Assembly (NCBI RefSeq): GCF_008727875.1
Contig: NZ_VTWS01000005.1
Location: 620,001-684,000 of the forward strand
Reading direction: 5' to 3'
From: Larkinella humicola
GTDB taxonomy: Bacteria; Bacteroidota; Bacteroidia; Cytophagales; Spirosomataceae
Length of the DNA: 64,000 nt
The position numbers were made by a program, and so were the translations under genes. The notes beneath the pieces are model-generated. The model was given only the letters and a program-made list of their open reading frames with translations, ran no database searches and was not told the DNA's origin. Within the stretch, counting starts at the first letter, position 1, and each line of letters opens with the position of its first letter. This document shows positions 44,685-53,686 of the stretch, in pieces.

Positions 44685-45743
44685 TTAAGGAGACGGATCT
44701 TTTTGCAAAAAACCGATGACTTCCTGCGCCGTCTGGCGGGCGGACCGATTGACGCCGATGAGGGTTGCCGAAGCAAAACCGGTCCAACTGCCGTAGCCCA
44801 CCAGCCACAAACCCGGCTGCTGAACCGAGTGCGTTCCGGCCACCTCGACCTTTCCATCCGGCTTAAGCACGTCAAGCGGTTCTAAAAACGCGAGGGCGGG
44901 CCGGAAACCGGTACACCAGATCACCGCATCGACCGCTTCGGTTCTTCCATCGAACCAGATTACTCCGGTTGGGGTGAGGGCGATAAAGGGTCGAACGGAA
45001 TGCAGAACGCCCCGGCTGCGGGCCTCTTTCACGGGTGCGACCATGACGATGTCGGCCAGACTGCCTCCGGTTTTGGTGTCCCCCGCCTGAAACCGCTGGG
45101 TGGCTGCCTGAAACAAATACCGTCCATCGACTTCGTCCGGCAAAAAAGTGGGTTCGGTCAACGTAACCCAGGTCGCATTCGCCACCTTCGACACTTCTGC
45201 CAGAATCTGGGCCGCCGAGTTGCCTCCGCCCACCACCAGCACCCGTTTTCCGGCAAATTCTTCGGGGGAGCGATAGTGTGCCGAATGGAGTTGCCGGCCT
45301 TGAAAATTTTCGCTTCCGGGATACGCAGGCATGTACGGATTGCTCCAGCTTCCGGTGGCACACACCAGTGCCCGGGCGCGGTAATCGCCCCGGTTGGTCG
45401 TGATCCGAAACAACGAATCGGCACGCTCCACGGATTGTACCTGAACCGGGCGGTGAACGGGAAACGAATACCGTTTCTCATACTGCGTAAGGTACTCGAT
45501 GACCTCCAGCCGCGACGGATAGAGCGACGCGGTACGGGGCATCAGCCAGCCGGGCAGGGAACTGGCATCTGCCGGCGAAAAAAGTCGCAGCGACTCCCAG
45601 CCGTGCAGCCACGCCCCACCGGGGGCCGATTGCTCATCCAGCAGGATCAAATCGAGGGAACTGCGTTGCAGATGGTAGGCCGTTGCCAGAGCGGATTGCC
45701 CCCCTCCGATAATAATGAGATCCCGTACCGGTGATTCGTTCAT
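44685..45743 (-). CDS. arsO: ArsO-type flavin-dependent monooxygenase
   Basis: A 352-residue protein with two dinucleotide folds: [17 protein letters not shown] at residues 9-25 for FAD and [17 protein letters not shown] around 167 for NAD(P)[19 protein letters not shown] is the stretch that marks the ArsO group found in arsenic operons; WCTGFRPAL is the usual late flavoprotein motif. ArsO is linked to arsenic resistance by context, its reaction is not settled. It is 24 bases downstream of nhaA on the same strand and 2.5 kb from the main ars operon. The identity as a flavin monooxygenase is firm; the ArsO label is a family-plus-context call. Confidence 0.82.
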   Translation of the reverse strand: MNESPVRDLIIIGGGQSALATAYHLQRSSLDLILLDEQSAPGGAWLHGWESLRLFSPADASSLPGWLMPRTASLYPSRLEVIEYLTQYEKRYSFPVHRPVQVQSVERADSLFRITTNRGDYRARALVCATGSWSNPYMPAYPGSENFQGRQLHSAHYRSPEEFAGKRVLVVGGGNSAAQILAEVSKVANATWVTLTEPTFLPDEVDGRYLFQAATQRFQAGDTKTGGSLADIVMVAPVKEARSRGVLHSVRPFIALTPTGVIWFDGRTEAVDAVIWCTGFRPALAFLEPLDVLKPDGKVEVAGTHSVQQPGLWLVGYGSWTGFASATLIGVNRSARQTAQEVIGFLQKDPSP

Positions 45744-45767
45744 GGAGCCGTTGTCGTATTCGTGAAC

Positions 45768-46958
45768 TTACTCTTCAGCGATTAACAAATCGTCTTTCCG
45801 GGCGACGGCCCTCAAAACGAGATAGCCAAAACCGCCGGCCAAAACCGATCCAATGAGAATGGTAAACTTGGCTCCGGCGGCAAAAACCGGCTGATCGGCA
45901 AACGAAAGAAGTGCGATAAAAATGGACATGGTAAAGCCGATGCCGCCCAACAGGCCTAATCCGATAATATGGGGCCAGCGGGCACCGTCCGGCAAGGTGC
46001 ACAAACCCGCTTTTACCGAGCACCAGGAAAGCAGCGTAATGCCCAGCGGTTTTCCAACCACCAGCCCCACCAGAATGCCCAGCCCCAGCGGGGTCGACAA
46101 GCCTTGCAGCATACCGGATTCAAACCGGATGTTGGTATTGGCGAGCGCAAACAGCGGCATGATGGCAAAATTGACCGGTTTGATCAGCCTGTGTTCCAGT
46201 TTTTCCAGTGCCGACTCGGTGTCGTCGGGCGTCGTGGGAAGCGTAAAGGCCGTAAGCACCCCGGCAATGGTGGCGTGGATGCCCGAATGGTGGATAAAAT
46301 ACCAGATGAACAGGCCGGGAATCAGGTAAAAGGCCAGATTCGTTACGCCCATCCGATTGAAAATAATCAATACCAGAAAAACGCCCCCTGCATACGCCAG
46401 GTAATTGACATGCAGATCCGTGCTGTAGAAAATGGCAATCACCACGATGGCGACCAGATCATCCACAATAGCCAGAGCAGTCAGAAAGATTTTCAGCGAC
46501 GCCGGAACCCGTTTTCCCAACAAGGTGATCAGGGCTAGGGCAAACGCAATGTCCGTTGCCATCGGAATCCCCCAGCCCACGGCGGTTTCGGTTCCGCGGT
46601 TCAGCACACTGTAAATCAACGCCGGAGCAACCACGCCACCGATGGCCGCAAAAATGGGTAAAGCCGCTTTTTGGATGGACGACAGTTCCCCCTCGATCAA
46701 CTCCCTTTTGATCTCCAGGCCCACCATCAGAAAAAAGATGGCCATCAGGCCATCGTTGATCCAGATCAGAACAGAGTATTGTAAATCCAGACCGGCCCAA
46801 TCTGTTCCCAGACGGGCGGCCAGCAGGCTTTCAAAAGGCGTGCCCAACGGCGAATTGGCAACACCGAGCGAGATCATCACACAGAGAAACAGAAGAATAC
46901 CGCCTGTTGAACCCGATGTAAAAAATTCCTGGAAGTGTTTCAGCAGCGTTGCTTTCAT
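45768..46958 (-). CDS. nhaA: NhaA-type Na+/H+ antiporter
   Basis: A 396-residue inner-membrane antiporter with 12 helices that exchanges Na+ (and Li+) for protons. Landmarks: GGILLFLCVMISLGVANS in helix 1, DGLMAIFFLMVGLEIKREL, GWGIPMATDIAFAL and LTALAIVDDLVAIVVIAIFY with the two adjacent Asp of the ion site. The end is at 45768 (TAA). A 430-base region upstream contains a potential structured RNA (47120-47199). Its downstream partner is arsO, an unusual pairing. Confidence 0.95.
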   Translation of the reverse strand: MKATLLKHFQEFFTSGSTGGILLFLCVMISLGVANSPLGTPFESLLAARLGTDWAGLDLQYSVLIWINDGLMAIFFLMVGLEIKRELIEGELSSIQKAALPIFAAIGGVVAPALIYSVLNRGTETAVGWGIPMATDIAFALALITLLGKRVPASLKIFLTALAIVDDLVAIVVIAIFYSTDLHVNYLAYAGGVFLVLIIFNRMGVTNLAFYLIPGLFIWYFIHHSGIHATIAGVLTAFTLPTTPDDTESALEKLEHRLIKPVNFAIMPLFALANTNIRFESGMLQGLSTPLGLGILVGLVVGKPLGITLLSWCSVKAGLCTLPDGARWPHIIGLGLLGGIGFTMSIFIALLSFADQPVFAAGAKFTILIGSVLAGGFGYLVLRAVARKDDLLIAEE

Positions 46959-47119
46959 CGGTTTTTCAATTGATCAACTGCAATAGTAAGAAGAAAAATG
47001 AAGCGGGCCATTGAATCTGTTTTTAATACATCGTCTTGCTTTTTTTAATTTCTTTTTAATCTTTGTATACGCTGACCGGCCCAAAGAAAGCGGGTCACAT
47101 TCAAAATATGCTGCAACTT

Positions 47120-47199
47120 ACTCCCCCCTGACGACGATTTTTCGCTAGCCCCAGCCCTGGGCTAGATCGTTGACGCGGCCTGATCGAGGGCCGGGGAGT
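47120..47199. ncRNA. Candidate structured RNA, three-way junction
   Basis: P1: ACTCCCC (47120-47126) with GGGGAGT (47193-47199). P2: CGACGAT (47132-47138) with ATCGTTG (47166-47172), continued by CTAGCCC (47145-47151) with GGGCTAG (47159-47165). P3: GGCC (47177-47180) with GGCC (47189-47192). One P2 pair is G-U on the plus strand and A-C on the minus strand, slightly favouring plus, where CTCTTTTTT follows. It lies in the 431-base gap between divergent nhaA and the methyltransferase gene. Two more hairpins follow (47231-47247; 47330-47345 with a TTCC loop). The class is not identified. Confidence 0.4.
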
Positions 47200-47389
47200 T
47201 CCTCTTTTTTCCAAGTTTTCGAGCAGTGTTCAGCCGTTTTGCGGCTGGCCGATCTGGCTTTTCCGTTCTGCCATTTCGCGGAAGAAAAGCTGTAAATCTC
47301 GTTTTAGCCATGCTACACCGTATTCCACCCTGATCTTCCGATCAGAGATCAATAGCATTTTTACTTTTCTCCATCTAACCTCCATCACC

Positions 47390-48116
47390 ATGAATACGAC
47401 GCTGAAAAAAAAACGTCCAGGAGTTCAACCGGAATGTGAACGAAAATGGCGGATTTCTCTACACCACCAATGCGCAGTTTTCGTCGCATGTTGCCAACAA
47501 ACGCATTTCGGATGAGATCTTCAAGCTCATCAAACCGCACTACAAAACCCTGGTGGATATTGGTTGTGGCGACGGCATGTACACGAATAATATCAAGGAA
47601 AACTTCCCGCATTTGAACGTTCACGGCTTTGACCCTGCTGCTTCGGCCATACAAATCGCCCGAAAAAATTACCCATCGGTACAGTTTGATACCATTAATT
47701 TGCTGGACAACCAGTTGCCGGTTCCAGCTAAAAAATACGATGTAGCCGTCATTCGGGGCGTTCTCCACCACCTTTCCGATCAGCAAAAAGCCATCACCAA
47801 TGCATTTCGGCTCGCCGACCACCTGATTATCATGGAACCGAATGGCAACAATCCCGTTCTGAAAGTCATCGAAAAAACGTCCCAATACCACATCGAACAC
47901 GAAGAACAATCGTTCTTCGAATGGGAATTGAAACGCTGGATACGCAATGCGGGCGGACAAGTTGATGCGTGGAAATATGTGGGTTACGTCCCGTTCTTTT
48001 TCCCAACCGGCCCTGCCAAGGTGATCTATTTCTTACAGCCTTTTCTGGAAAAAATTCCGGGTTTAAAACACATCTTTTCGGCCCAGTTCATCATTTCATG
48101 CACGAAAAAGCCTTAA
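47390..48116 (+). CDS. Class I SAM-dependent methyltransferase, frame disrupted at a poly-A run
   Basis: The ATG at 47390 reads MNTTLKKK and then leaves frame at a run of nine A (47405-47413), ending after 16 codons. With eight A it would read MNTTLKKNVQEFNRNVNENG and join the long frame that continues to 48116. As given, the intact frame can only start at the GTG at 47436 (226 residues). Motif I is LVDIGCGDGMYTNN, with GFDP (acidic residue after strand 2) and VAVIRGVLHHLSD as later family motifs; the C-terminal part has PFFFPTGPAKVIYF, perhaps membrane-facing. Substrate unknown. Either a sequencing indel, a real mutation, or slippage that tunes expression. The upstream leader contains several stem-loops. 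Confidence 0.75.
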
Positions 48117-48259
48117 GCCCGTTCGGCTCCTCTGGCTCTGGTGAGTGCCTTGGGAAACGGCCTCGGTAGTAACGGGAAAATACCGTCACGTAGAGATTCT
48201 CCCGGCCGTAGGTCAGGTTTGATTGTACCAGACATACGACTGGAAACAAGCGTTCTTAC

Positions 48260-49063
48260 TCATTTCGCCAACCGCAACGCCTGGGCATACACGTCCGGTA
48301 ATTCACTCTGCTCAACGGCCAGAGCCGCCCGTTCCACATCATAGGGCACCCGAACAAACTCGACGTGAACGCCTTCGGCAGAACCGGGCCGGGCGGTTTC
48401 GTCGATCGTGAGCAAAACGTACCCCGCACGCGGATCACCGTCTTTGGGTTTGCCGACGGAACCGATGTTGATGGCGTGCCGGTAATACGGCGTTTCGTCT
48501 TCGCCCAGCGCGTTCACCACTTTGTAATACGGTTTGTGCGTGTGGCCAAAACACAGAATATCAGCGCTGGCACCTTCCAGAACGCGCGCCAGACTGCGGT
48601 CTCCGCGATCTTCAAACAGGTATTCGTTGACGCGCCGGGGACTGCCGTGTACCAGCAACAGGGAAACCGGCGTTTGCTTCTGCCAAAGGTGTTCCGGATC
48701 GTTGCCCAATTCAAACTCGACGCGAAGGTGGGTGGGTAACGTCCGCAGATACGCCCGTTCGTCGTCACCTACGGTTTTGTTGGTGTAGGCAATCGAAACC
48801 TTGCCATTGGCTTTTTCGTCGTCGGTTTTGTAGGCGCACCCGCAATCGTCCGACGAGCGGCCGATGCCGTAGTCGTAATTACCGGCAATGGTCGGAATGT
48901 TCCGTCGGCGGATTTCGGCGATCACCTCGTTGGGCCAGGTATTGTAGCCCACCAAATCGCCAAGGCAATACACGGCGTCCGGTTTTTGACGGTCGATGTC
49001 GGCTAAAACCGCTTCCAGAGCGGGCAGGTTGGCGTGGATGTCGGAAAACAGGGCAATTTTCAT
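48260..49063 (-). CDS. Calcineurin-like metallophosphoesterase in the ars operon
   Basis: A 267-residue cytoplasmic metallophosphatase. The two-metal site is visible: [10 protein letters not shown] (DxH), [10 protein letters not shown] (GD), AGNYDYG (GNxD; Tyr in place of the usual His of GNHD), LLVHGSPRR (H) and [10 protein letters not shown] (GHTH). [13 protein letters not shown] following GNYD is typical of a subgroup of YfcE-like proteins. The start overlaps the acr3 stop as ATGA, so it is translationally coupled to the arsenite pump and is the last gene of arsR-arsM-arsN2-acr3. Its role in arsenic metabolism is not known; the substrate may be a phosphoester or an arsenate ester. Confidence 0.9.
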   Translation of the reverse strand: MKIALFSDIHANLPALEAVLADIDRQKPDAVYCLGDLVGYNTWPNEVIAEIRRRNIPTIAGNYDYGIGRSSDDCGCAYKTDDEKANGKVSIAYTNKTVGDDERAYLRTLPTHLRVEFELGNDPEHLWQKQTPVSLLLVHGSPRRVNEYLFEDRGDRSLARVLEGASADILCFGHTHKPYYKVVNALGEDETPYYRHAINIGSVGKPKDGDPRAGYVLLTIDETARPGSAEGVHVEFVRVPYDVERAALAVEQSELPDVYAQALRLAK

Positions 49064-50124
49064 ACGGTTTTTGGGGACGGCTTTTGGGAGGAAATTCCAA
49101 ATGCATTCTTCTGTTTACGCGCAAAGTTGACCATCAGGATCAACACCGGCACTTCGATCAGCGGGCCGATGACGGCGGCAAAAGCGGCCCCGGAGTCGAT
49201 GCCGAACACCGCAATGGCCACGGCGATACCCAGCTCAAAGTTGTTCCCGGCGGCCGTGAAAGCCAGCGAGGTGGATTTGGCGTAATCGGCACCGGCCCGT
49301 TTGGACAGGTAGAAGGCCGAAAAAAACATGATGGCAAAATAGATCGTCAGCGGAACGGCAATCCGGAGCACATCGAGCGGAATGGAAACGATCAGTTTTC
49401 CTTTCAGGCTGAACATCACCACAATCGTGAACAGCAGGGCGATGAGAGTCAGCGGGCTGATGTCCGGTAAAAACGTCCCTTCGTACCACTGGCGGCTGAA
49501 AACGCGCGTCAGAATCAGCCGCGACAGCAAACCGGCCAGAAACGGAATGCCCAAATAAATAAAAACACTCTGCGCCACTTCGCCAATCGTGATATCGACC
49601 GTGAAGCCCTGTAAACCAAACCAGGGCGGCAAAACGGTGATGAAAACGTAGGCGTAAAGCGAATAGAACAGCACCTGAAAAATGCTGTTGAAAGCCACCA
49701 GACCGGCCGCGTAGAGCCGGTCGCCCCCCGCCAGATCGTTCCAGACGATGACCATCGCGATGCAGCGGGCAATCCCGATCAGGATCAAACCGGTCAGGTA
49801 GTCGGGTTTGTCGGGCAGGAAGATCACCGCCAGAAAAAACATCAGCAACGGGCCAACGATCCAGTTTTGCAGCAACGACAGCCCCAGAATTCTGGTATTG
49901 GCAAACACGGAGGGCAATTCGGAATACCGCACCTTCGCCAGGGGCGGATACATCATCAGAATCAGGCCGATGGCCAGCGGCACGTTGGTCGAACCGGAAT
50001 TAAACCCGTTGATGAAGCCTTCCGACTGCGGAAAAAAGTAGCCGATGCCCACGCCGGTGAGCATGGCCAGGAAAATCCACAGCGTTAAAAACCGGTCGAG
50101 AAACGAAAGGCGGGGGGTGTTCAT
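49060..50124 (-). CDS. acr3: ACR3-family arsenite efflux transporter
   Basis: A 354-residue polytopic protein with ten helices that extrudes arsenite. Signatures: [39 protein letters not shown] (the conserved Cys in the helix 4 region) and [19 protein letters not shown] with the conserved Glu. It is thus ACR3 and not ArsB. Coupled by ATGA overlaps to arsN2 upstream (50121-50124) and to the metallophosphoesterase downstream (49060-49063). Confidence 0.95.
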   Translation of the reverse strand: MNTPRLSFLDRFLTLWIFLAMLTGVGIGYFFPQSEGFINGFNSGSTNVPLAIGLILMMYPPLAKVRYSELPSVFANTRILGLSLLQNWIVGPLLMFFLAVIFLPDKPDYLTGLILIGIARCIAMVIVWNDLAGGDRLYAAGLVAFNSIFQVLFYSLYAYVFITVLPPWFGLQGFTVDITIGEVAQSVFIYLGIPFLAGLLSRLILTRVFSRQWYEGTFLPDISPLTLIALLFTIVVMFSLKGKLIVSIPLDVLRIAVPLTIYFAIMFFSAFYLSKRAGADYAKSTSLAFTAAGNNFELGIAVAIAVFGIDSGAAFAAVIGPLIEVPVLILMVNFARKQKNAFGISSQKPSPKTV

Positions 50125-50582
50125 GCGGCATTGTCGTTTACGGTTCGCTTCATCACAATGGCTGAAGACGGACAGAGATCACTGAACTGCTGCGTTTGCT
50201 GAATCGCTTCAGGTACGTCCTGCCGGTCGATGGGCTGAAAACCGTGCCGCTCAAAATAGCGGTCGGCGGTGGTCGTGATCAGATAGACATCGGCCAACCC
50301 ATCGGCTTTGGCGGTTTCCAGCAGCCGGTCAACCAGTTGCGCAGCGATTTGCCGGCCCCGGTACTGCGGATCAACGGCCACGGAACGCAGCAGCGCCACG
50401 GTTCCGAAACGTTCCAGACCGGCCACGCCAACGCCGATTTCCTGTTCTTTCGCAATCACAAAACCGGGTAGTTCGGGTGGCAAATCATCGGTCAGCAACT
50501 CCGCCTGCTGCAACAGCGCCATAACGGCTTCCCGGTCTTCCGGGCGGGCATTTTCAATTGATAAAGCCATCATTTTCAGCAT
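50121..50582 (-). CDS. arsN2: ArsN2-type GNAT acetyltransferase
   Basis: A 153-residue GNAT-fold protein. The acetyl-CoA loop is [39 protein letters not shown] and [14 protein letters not shown] near the C-terminus are the marks of the ArsN2 group from arsenic operons. The start at 50582 is chosen because upstream codons overlap arsM; ATGs at 50573 and 50570 are possible alternatives. Members are linked to resistance to organoarsenicals by N-acetylation in related ArsN1; the substrate of ArsN2 is unsettled. The stop overlaps the acr3 start. Confidence 0.88.
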   Translation of the reverse strand: MLKMMALSIENARPEDREAVMALLQQAELLTDDLPPELPGFVIAKEQEIGVGVAGLERFGTVALLRSVAVDPQYRGRQIAAQLVDRLLETAKADGLADVYLITTTADRYFERHGFQPIDRQDVPEAIQQTQQFSDLCPSSAIVMKRTVNDNAA

Positions 50583-50601
50583 TGAACGCGTTGTTAAAAA
50601 A

Positions 50602-51489
50602 CTAATTGCAGCAGTCGGGTCCGCAGCAGGCAGCGGCATTGGTCGCTGCCGGGGCCAATTCGACAACCGGTACGGTAGGTTTTTCGGCATAAACCGTAAC
50701 GCTGTAGATACCTTTGTCCTGCTGGCGGTAGTCAGCGATTTCGTCCGCAGTCAGGTAGTTTTGCAGCAGTTCGTCGGGCAGAATAATTTCGCGTTCTTTT
50801 TGCAGGATGATCCCGGTAAAACCGGCTTCCTGAACAATCTGCAAATAGGTATCTTTCTGGATAGCGCCCGACACACAGCCCGCATACAATTCGGCATCCT
50901 TGATGACGCCCGCGGGCAAATCGCCTTTCAGCACAATGTCCGAAATGCTGAAATGACCGCCGGGCTTCAAAATCCGGAACGTCTCGGAAAACGCTTTCTG
51001 CTTGTCGGGAACCAGGTTCATCACGCAGTTGCTCACCACCACATCGGCCAGATTGTCGGGCAGCGGCATGTCTTCGATGTCGCCGTACACAAACTCGACG
51101 TTGGTATACCCCAGCGTTTTGGCGTTCCGGCGGGCGCGGTCGATCATGGCCGGCGTCATGTCCAGGCCAATCACCCGGCCGGTTTCGCCGGTTTCGGCCC
51201 GGGCCACAAAGCCGTCGTTGCCCGCTCCTGAGCCCAGGTCGACCACCACGTCGCCGGGTTTGATCTGCGCAAATTGCGTCGGCAGGCCACAGCCCAGCCC
51301 CAGATCGGCTTCAGCCACGTAGCCGTTCAATCCGTCGTAGCCAACGGCCATGGTGATGGGCACGTCATTCGAGGGGCCACAGCACGATGTAGGACCACAC
51401 CCGCAGCCAGCCGCTTCAGACTGCCCCCCTTCGGCAATAGCGCCGTAGGTCTGGCGCACGATTTCTTTTAGTTGTTCAGCCGTTTCCAT
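50602..51489 (-). CDS. arsM: Arsenite S-adenosylmethionine methyltransferase
   Basis: A 295-residue enzyme that methylates As(III) to volatile or less toxic forms. The SAM site is VVDLGSGAGNDGFVA near residue 83. Cys in NCVMNLVPDK and in YAGCVSGA are the arsenite-binding pair of the family. The N-terminus carries a CGCGPTSCCGPS cluster and the C-terminus ends ACCGPDCCN, so Cys-rich tails stand at both ends. It follows arsR after 69 bases that hold a second copy of the ArsR-box palindrome (51512-51527), and leads arsN2 by 19 bases. Confidence 0.94.
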   Translation of the reverse strand: METAEQLKEIVRQTYGAIAEGGQSEAAGCGCGPTSCCGPSNDVPITMAVGYDGLNGYVAEADLGLGCGLPTQFAQIKPGDVVVDLGSGAGNDGFVARAETGETGRVIGLDMTPAMIDRARRNAKTLGYTNVEFVYGDIEDMPLPDNLADVVVSNCVMNLVPDKQKAFSETFRILKPGGHFSISDIVLKGDLPAGVIKDAELYAGCVSGAIQKDTYLQIVQEAGFTGIILQKEREIILPDELLQNYLTADEIADYRQQDKGIYSVTVYAEKPTVPVVELAPAATNAAACCGPDCCN

Positions 51490-51511
51490 GTTTACGTTTA
51501 TTGATTTGTTT

Positions 51512-51527
51512 ATTGCAATATTACGAT
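51512..51527. promoter_or_regulatory. Second ArsR-type operator copy, before arsM
   Basis: ATTGCAATATTACGAT differs by one base from the 16-bp palindrome at 51913-51928. It lies between the arsR stop and the arsM start, so arsM may have a second repressed promoter. No good TAnnTTTG box was found between it and arsM. Confidence 0.55.
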
Positions 51528-51558
51528 TGATTCAGGTAAAAAAAGAGCGACGCTGGTT

Positions 51559-51885
51559 TTAGCAACAGGTCGCAGGCACGAATGAATCCAGCAGGGTGCC
51601 AAACGTTTGCCGGGCTTCTTCCCAAACGGTTTCGTTGATGCAATAGCACACGCGGGGCGGATCGATTTCGCCTTTAATGATTCCGATGCGTTTCAGTTCC
51701 TTCAAATGCTGGGAAACCGTGGGTTGTGCCAGCGGCAATTCGTCTACCAGATCGCCACAGACACAGGCTTTTTTTGCAATCAGCACTTGCAGGATGGCCA
51801 CCCGGGCGGGATGGGCAAAGGCTTTGGCCAGGTCGGCGATCCGGTTTTGCTGGTCAGAAAATATTTCGGTTTTGGTGAGTCCCAT
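51559..51885 (-). CDS. arsR: ArsR-family arsenic-responsive repressor
   Basis: A 108-residue winged-helix repressor. [12 protein letters not shown] near residues 39-50 carries the Cys-x-Cys that binds As(III) in classical ArsR proteins, directly before the recognition helix [13 protein letters not shown]. The protein ends PATCC, giving two further Cys that may add a metalloid ligand. It is the first gene of the ars operon. A TAnnTTTG box ends five bases before its ATG and a palindrome overlaps the -33 position, so autoregulation is expected. Confidence 0.94.
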   Translation of the reverse strand: MGLTKTEIFSDQQNRIADLAKAFAHPARVAILQVLIAKKACVCGDLVDELPLAQPTVSQHLKELKRIGIIKGEIDPPRVCYCINETVWEEARQTFGTLLDSFVPATCC

Positions 51886-51889
51886 GTCG

Positions 51890-51928
51890 CAAAGGTAACA
51901 GGCTTTTTATTAATCGCAATATTACGAT
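51890..51928 (-). promoter_or_regulatory. arsR promoter with ArsR-type operator
   Basis: On the minus strand TACCTTTG (51890-51897) fits the -7 box TAnnTTTG. The palindrome ATCGCAATATTACGAT (51913-51928; one mismatch) covers the -33 position, where ATTG stands 19 bases upstream of the -7 box. A repressor bound there would block the polymerase. The predicted start of transcription is at or within a few bases of the ATG at 51885. Confidence 0.65.
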
Positions 51929-52042
51929 AGAAAAAAATAGTATGGAATTGACTTCAGCGCGAAGCCGGGCCTAAAAACAATCTGTTTTTTTGTAAGTTGG
52001 CTTTCTGACGGTTTTGTTCCTGTTTTTCACCTTTACCCGCCC

Positions 52043-52837
52043 ATGCGCATCCGCCAAGCCTTTCTCCTTTTTGTCCTGCTGGGCTTTGCATCCGGTTGTG
52101 CCAGTGTAGCCCGGCGTTATCAGATTACCGAACTAAACCGGGTGTTCCGGGTGCGGGCGAATCAGACCTTTTTTACCCAGGATTCCCACGGCAAGGTTAC
52201 CAAAAAGACGCTGAACTATCCAGCGAAGGCGGCTCTCTATCAGGAGCAGGATACGCTTTATGCCGAGTTTGTATCGACCACACTTCGCGCTTCGGATAAC
52301 GATCCGACAACGATCGATCAGGCGGATTCGATGAAGACCCTGTTTGTACATTACAACCCCCGGGTTAATTTCGTCGAAGAAAAAAGCCCCTGGTTTTATT
52401 ACCAACTGACCACCTTTGACATCGATCTGTTTACAATTCCGTTCAAATACCGCTTTTCGACAGCCGGGCGTCCGGGTCAGCTTTCGACCAGTGCGAATGT
52501 AGGCGTGTATGCCGGGATTCGCTTCGATCTGGGCCGCTACCGAAATATTTATTACCGGCGCGACCAGCATTCCGACATCCAGTCGTTCAGTTTCGGGATC
52601 GGAACGGTGTTGAGCATTGATCCGGTGCTGGTGAACGGTTTCAACACGGCCGGCCGTGTAACCGACGAGTATGAGGCACTGGGAGTCAATTATGGTCTGG
52701 CTACCATTTTCGGCTACAAGCGGGTTACGGCGGGGCTGGTCCTGGGATTTGAGAATCTGGCCGACCGCAACAACCGCCTGTGGGTGTACCGCCAGAAACC
52801 CTGGCTGGGTCTGATGGTGGGCATCAACATCAATTAA
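52043..52837 (+). CDS. Outer-membrane lipoprotein of unknown function
   Basis: A 264-residue lipoprotein (MRIRQAFLLFVLLGFASGC, Cys at residue 19). The mature part is strand-rich with alternating residues: SANVGVYAGIRFDLGRY, SFSFGIGTVLSIDPVLV, NYGLATIFGYKRVTAGLVLG and GLMVGININ at the end, a pattern typical of a small outer-membrane barrel. I do not recognise the family. It is divergent from arsR and followed 24 bases later by another secreted unknown, so the two may be cotranscribed. Confidence 0.7.
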   Translation: MRIRQAFLLFVLLGFASGCASVARRYQITELNRVFRVRANQTFFTQDSHGKVTKKTLNYPAKAALYQEQDTLYAEFVSTTLRASDNDPTTIDQADSMKTLFVHYNPRVNFVEEKSPWFYYQLTTFDIDLFTIPFKYRFSTAGRPGQLSTSANVGVYAGIRFDLGRYRNIYYRRDQHSDIQSFSFGIGTVLSIDPVLVNGFNTAGRVTDEYEALGVNYGLATIFGYKRVTAGLVLGFENLADRNNRLWVYRQKPWLGLMVGININ

Positions 52838-52861
52838 GCACTCATTTTTTCCGTATTTTCT

Positions 52862-53638
52862 ATGAAAAAATCACTTGCAATCGCCTGTTTTATTCTGCTC
52901 ACCGACCGGGCCAATGCCCAAAATTCCACGGGTGCAAACGGCACGGATTACCTGAAACTCATTCCCGGTTCGGAGCAATCGGCTTATAAACGGGTAGAAA
53001 TTTCGTCCGACATCGACACGACCTGGAACCGCTGGAAAGAACGCGGGTATAACTTTGGCTTCAATCCGCAGATCACGCCAATGTACACCACCGTCAACGG
53101 GATTCTCAGTACGCCCTACATGATTCAGGTGCGGGGCAACGAAAACGAACGGAACCGCAAACGCTGGGGCTATCACGTGTTTGAAGGCTACGCCAAAGAC
53201 GACAAATCCCGCATTACGATGCTGGTCAATAAACACACGGAAGAAGAAAAACCGGTCGCCGAACTCTACTATTACAGCACGGTGTATACCCACGCCGAAC
53301 CGGCTTACAACTGGTTCAGGATTGGCTCCGATGTCCGGCAACACTCGTTTCTGTTCAGTCGGGATCAAGCGGTTTTCTACGGTTCACTGAAAATGACCAA
53401 TGCGCTGACGCTGGGCAACATCGGCCGCGATAATCTGCTGGCGGAAAAACCGACGGCGGATGCGGAAACGAATTATGCCGAAGATGCGAAACACGTCAAT
53501 TATGAAGCGTTGAAAAACAGCGAAAACGGAACGATCTTCTATGATAAAGACAACAACATCGTCGTGATCAAAATCAATGGAAAATGGATGAAACTGGCGG
53601 TGGAAGCCTTACCGAAAAATGTTCATTATCCGTTTTGA
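52862..53638 (+). CDS. Secreted protein of unknown function
   Basis: A 258-residue protein with a signal peptide (MKKSLAIACFILLTDRANA). Mature residues are polar with many Asn, Tyr and charged groups; near the end YDKDNNIVVIKINGKWMKL looks like the last strands of a beta-sandwich. GYAKDDKSRITMLVNKH and YSTVYTHAEPAYNWFRIG form the middle. There is no known catalytic motif. It may share a transcript with the lipoprotein before it; a repeat element follows. Confidence 0.65.
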   Translation: MKKSLAIACFILLTDRANAQNSTGANGTDYLKLIPGSEQSAYKRVEISSDIDTTWNRWKERGYNFGFNPQITPMYTTVNGILSTPYMIQVRGNENERNRKRWGYHVFEGYAKDDKSRITMLVNKHTEEEKPVAELYYYSTVYTHAEPAYNWFRIGSDVRQHSFLFSRDQAVFYGSLKMTNALTLGNIGRDNLLAEKPTADAETNYAEDAKHVNYEALKNSENGTIFYDKDNNIVVIKINGKWMKLAVEALPKNVHYPF

Positions 53639-53686
53639 AGCTACGGGTTGGAAGGAGCACTTTCTAAGCAGTATGTTAATGTGAGT

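Noticed and set aside
47128-47134. CUGACGA, a match to the hammerhead ribozyme core CUGANGA
   Set aside because: The following GAAA box and third stem are missing on either strand, so a hammerhead cannot form.
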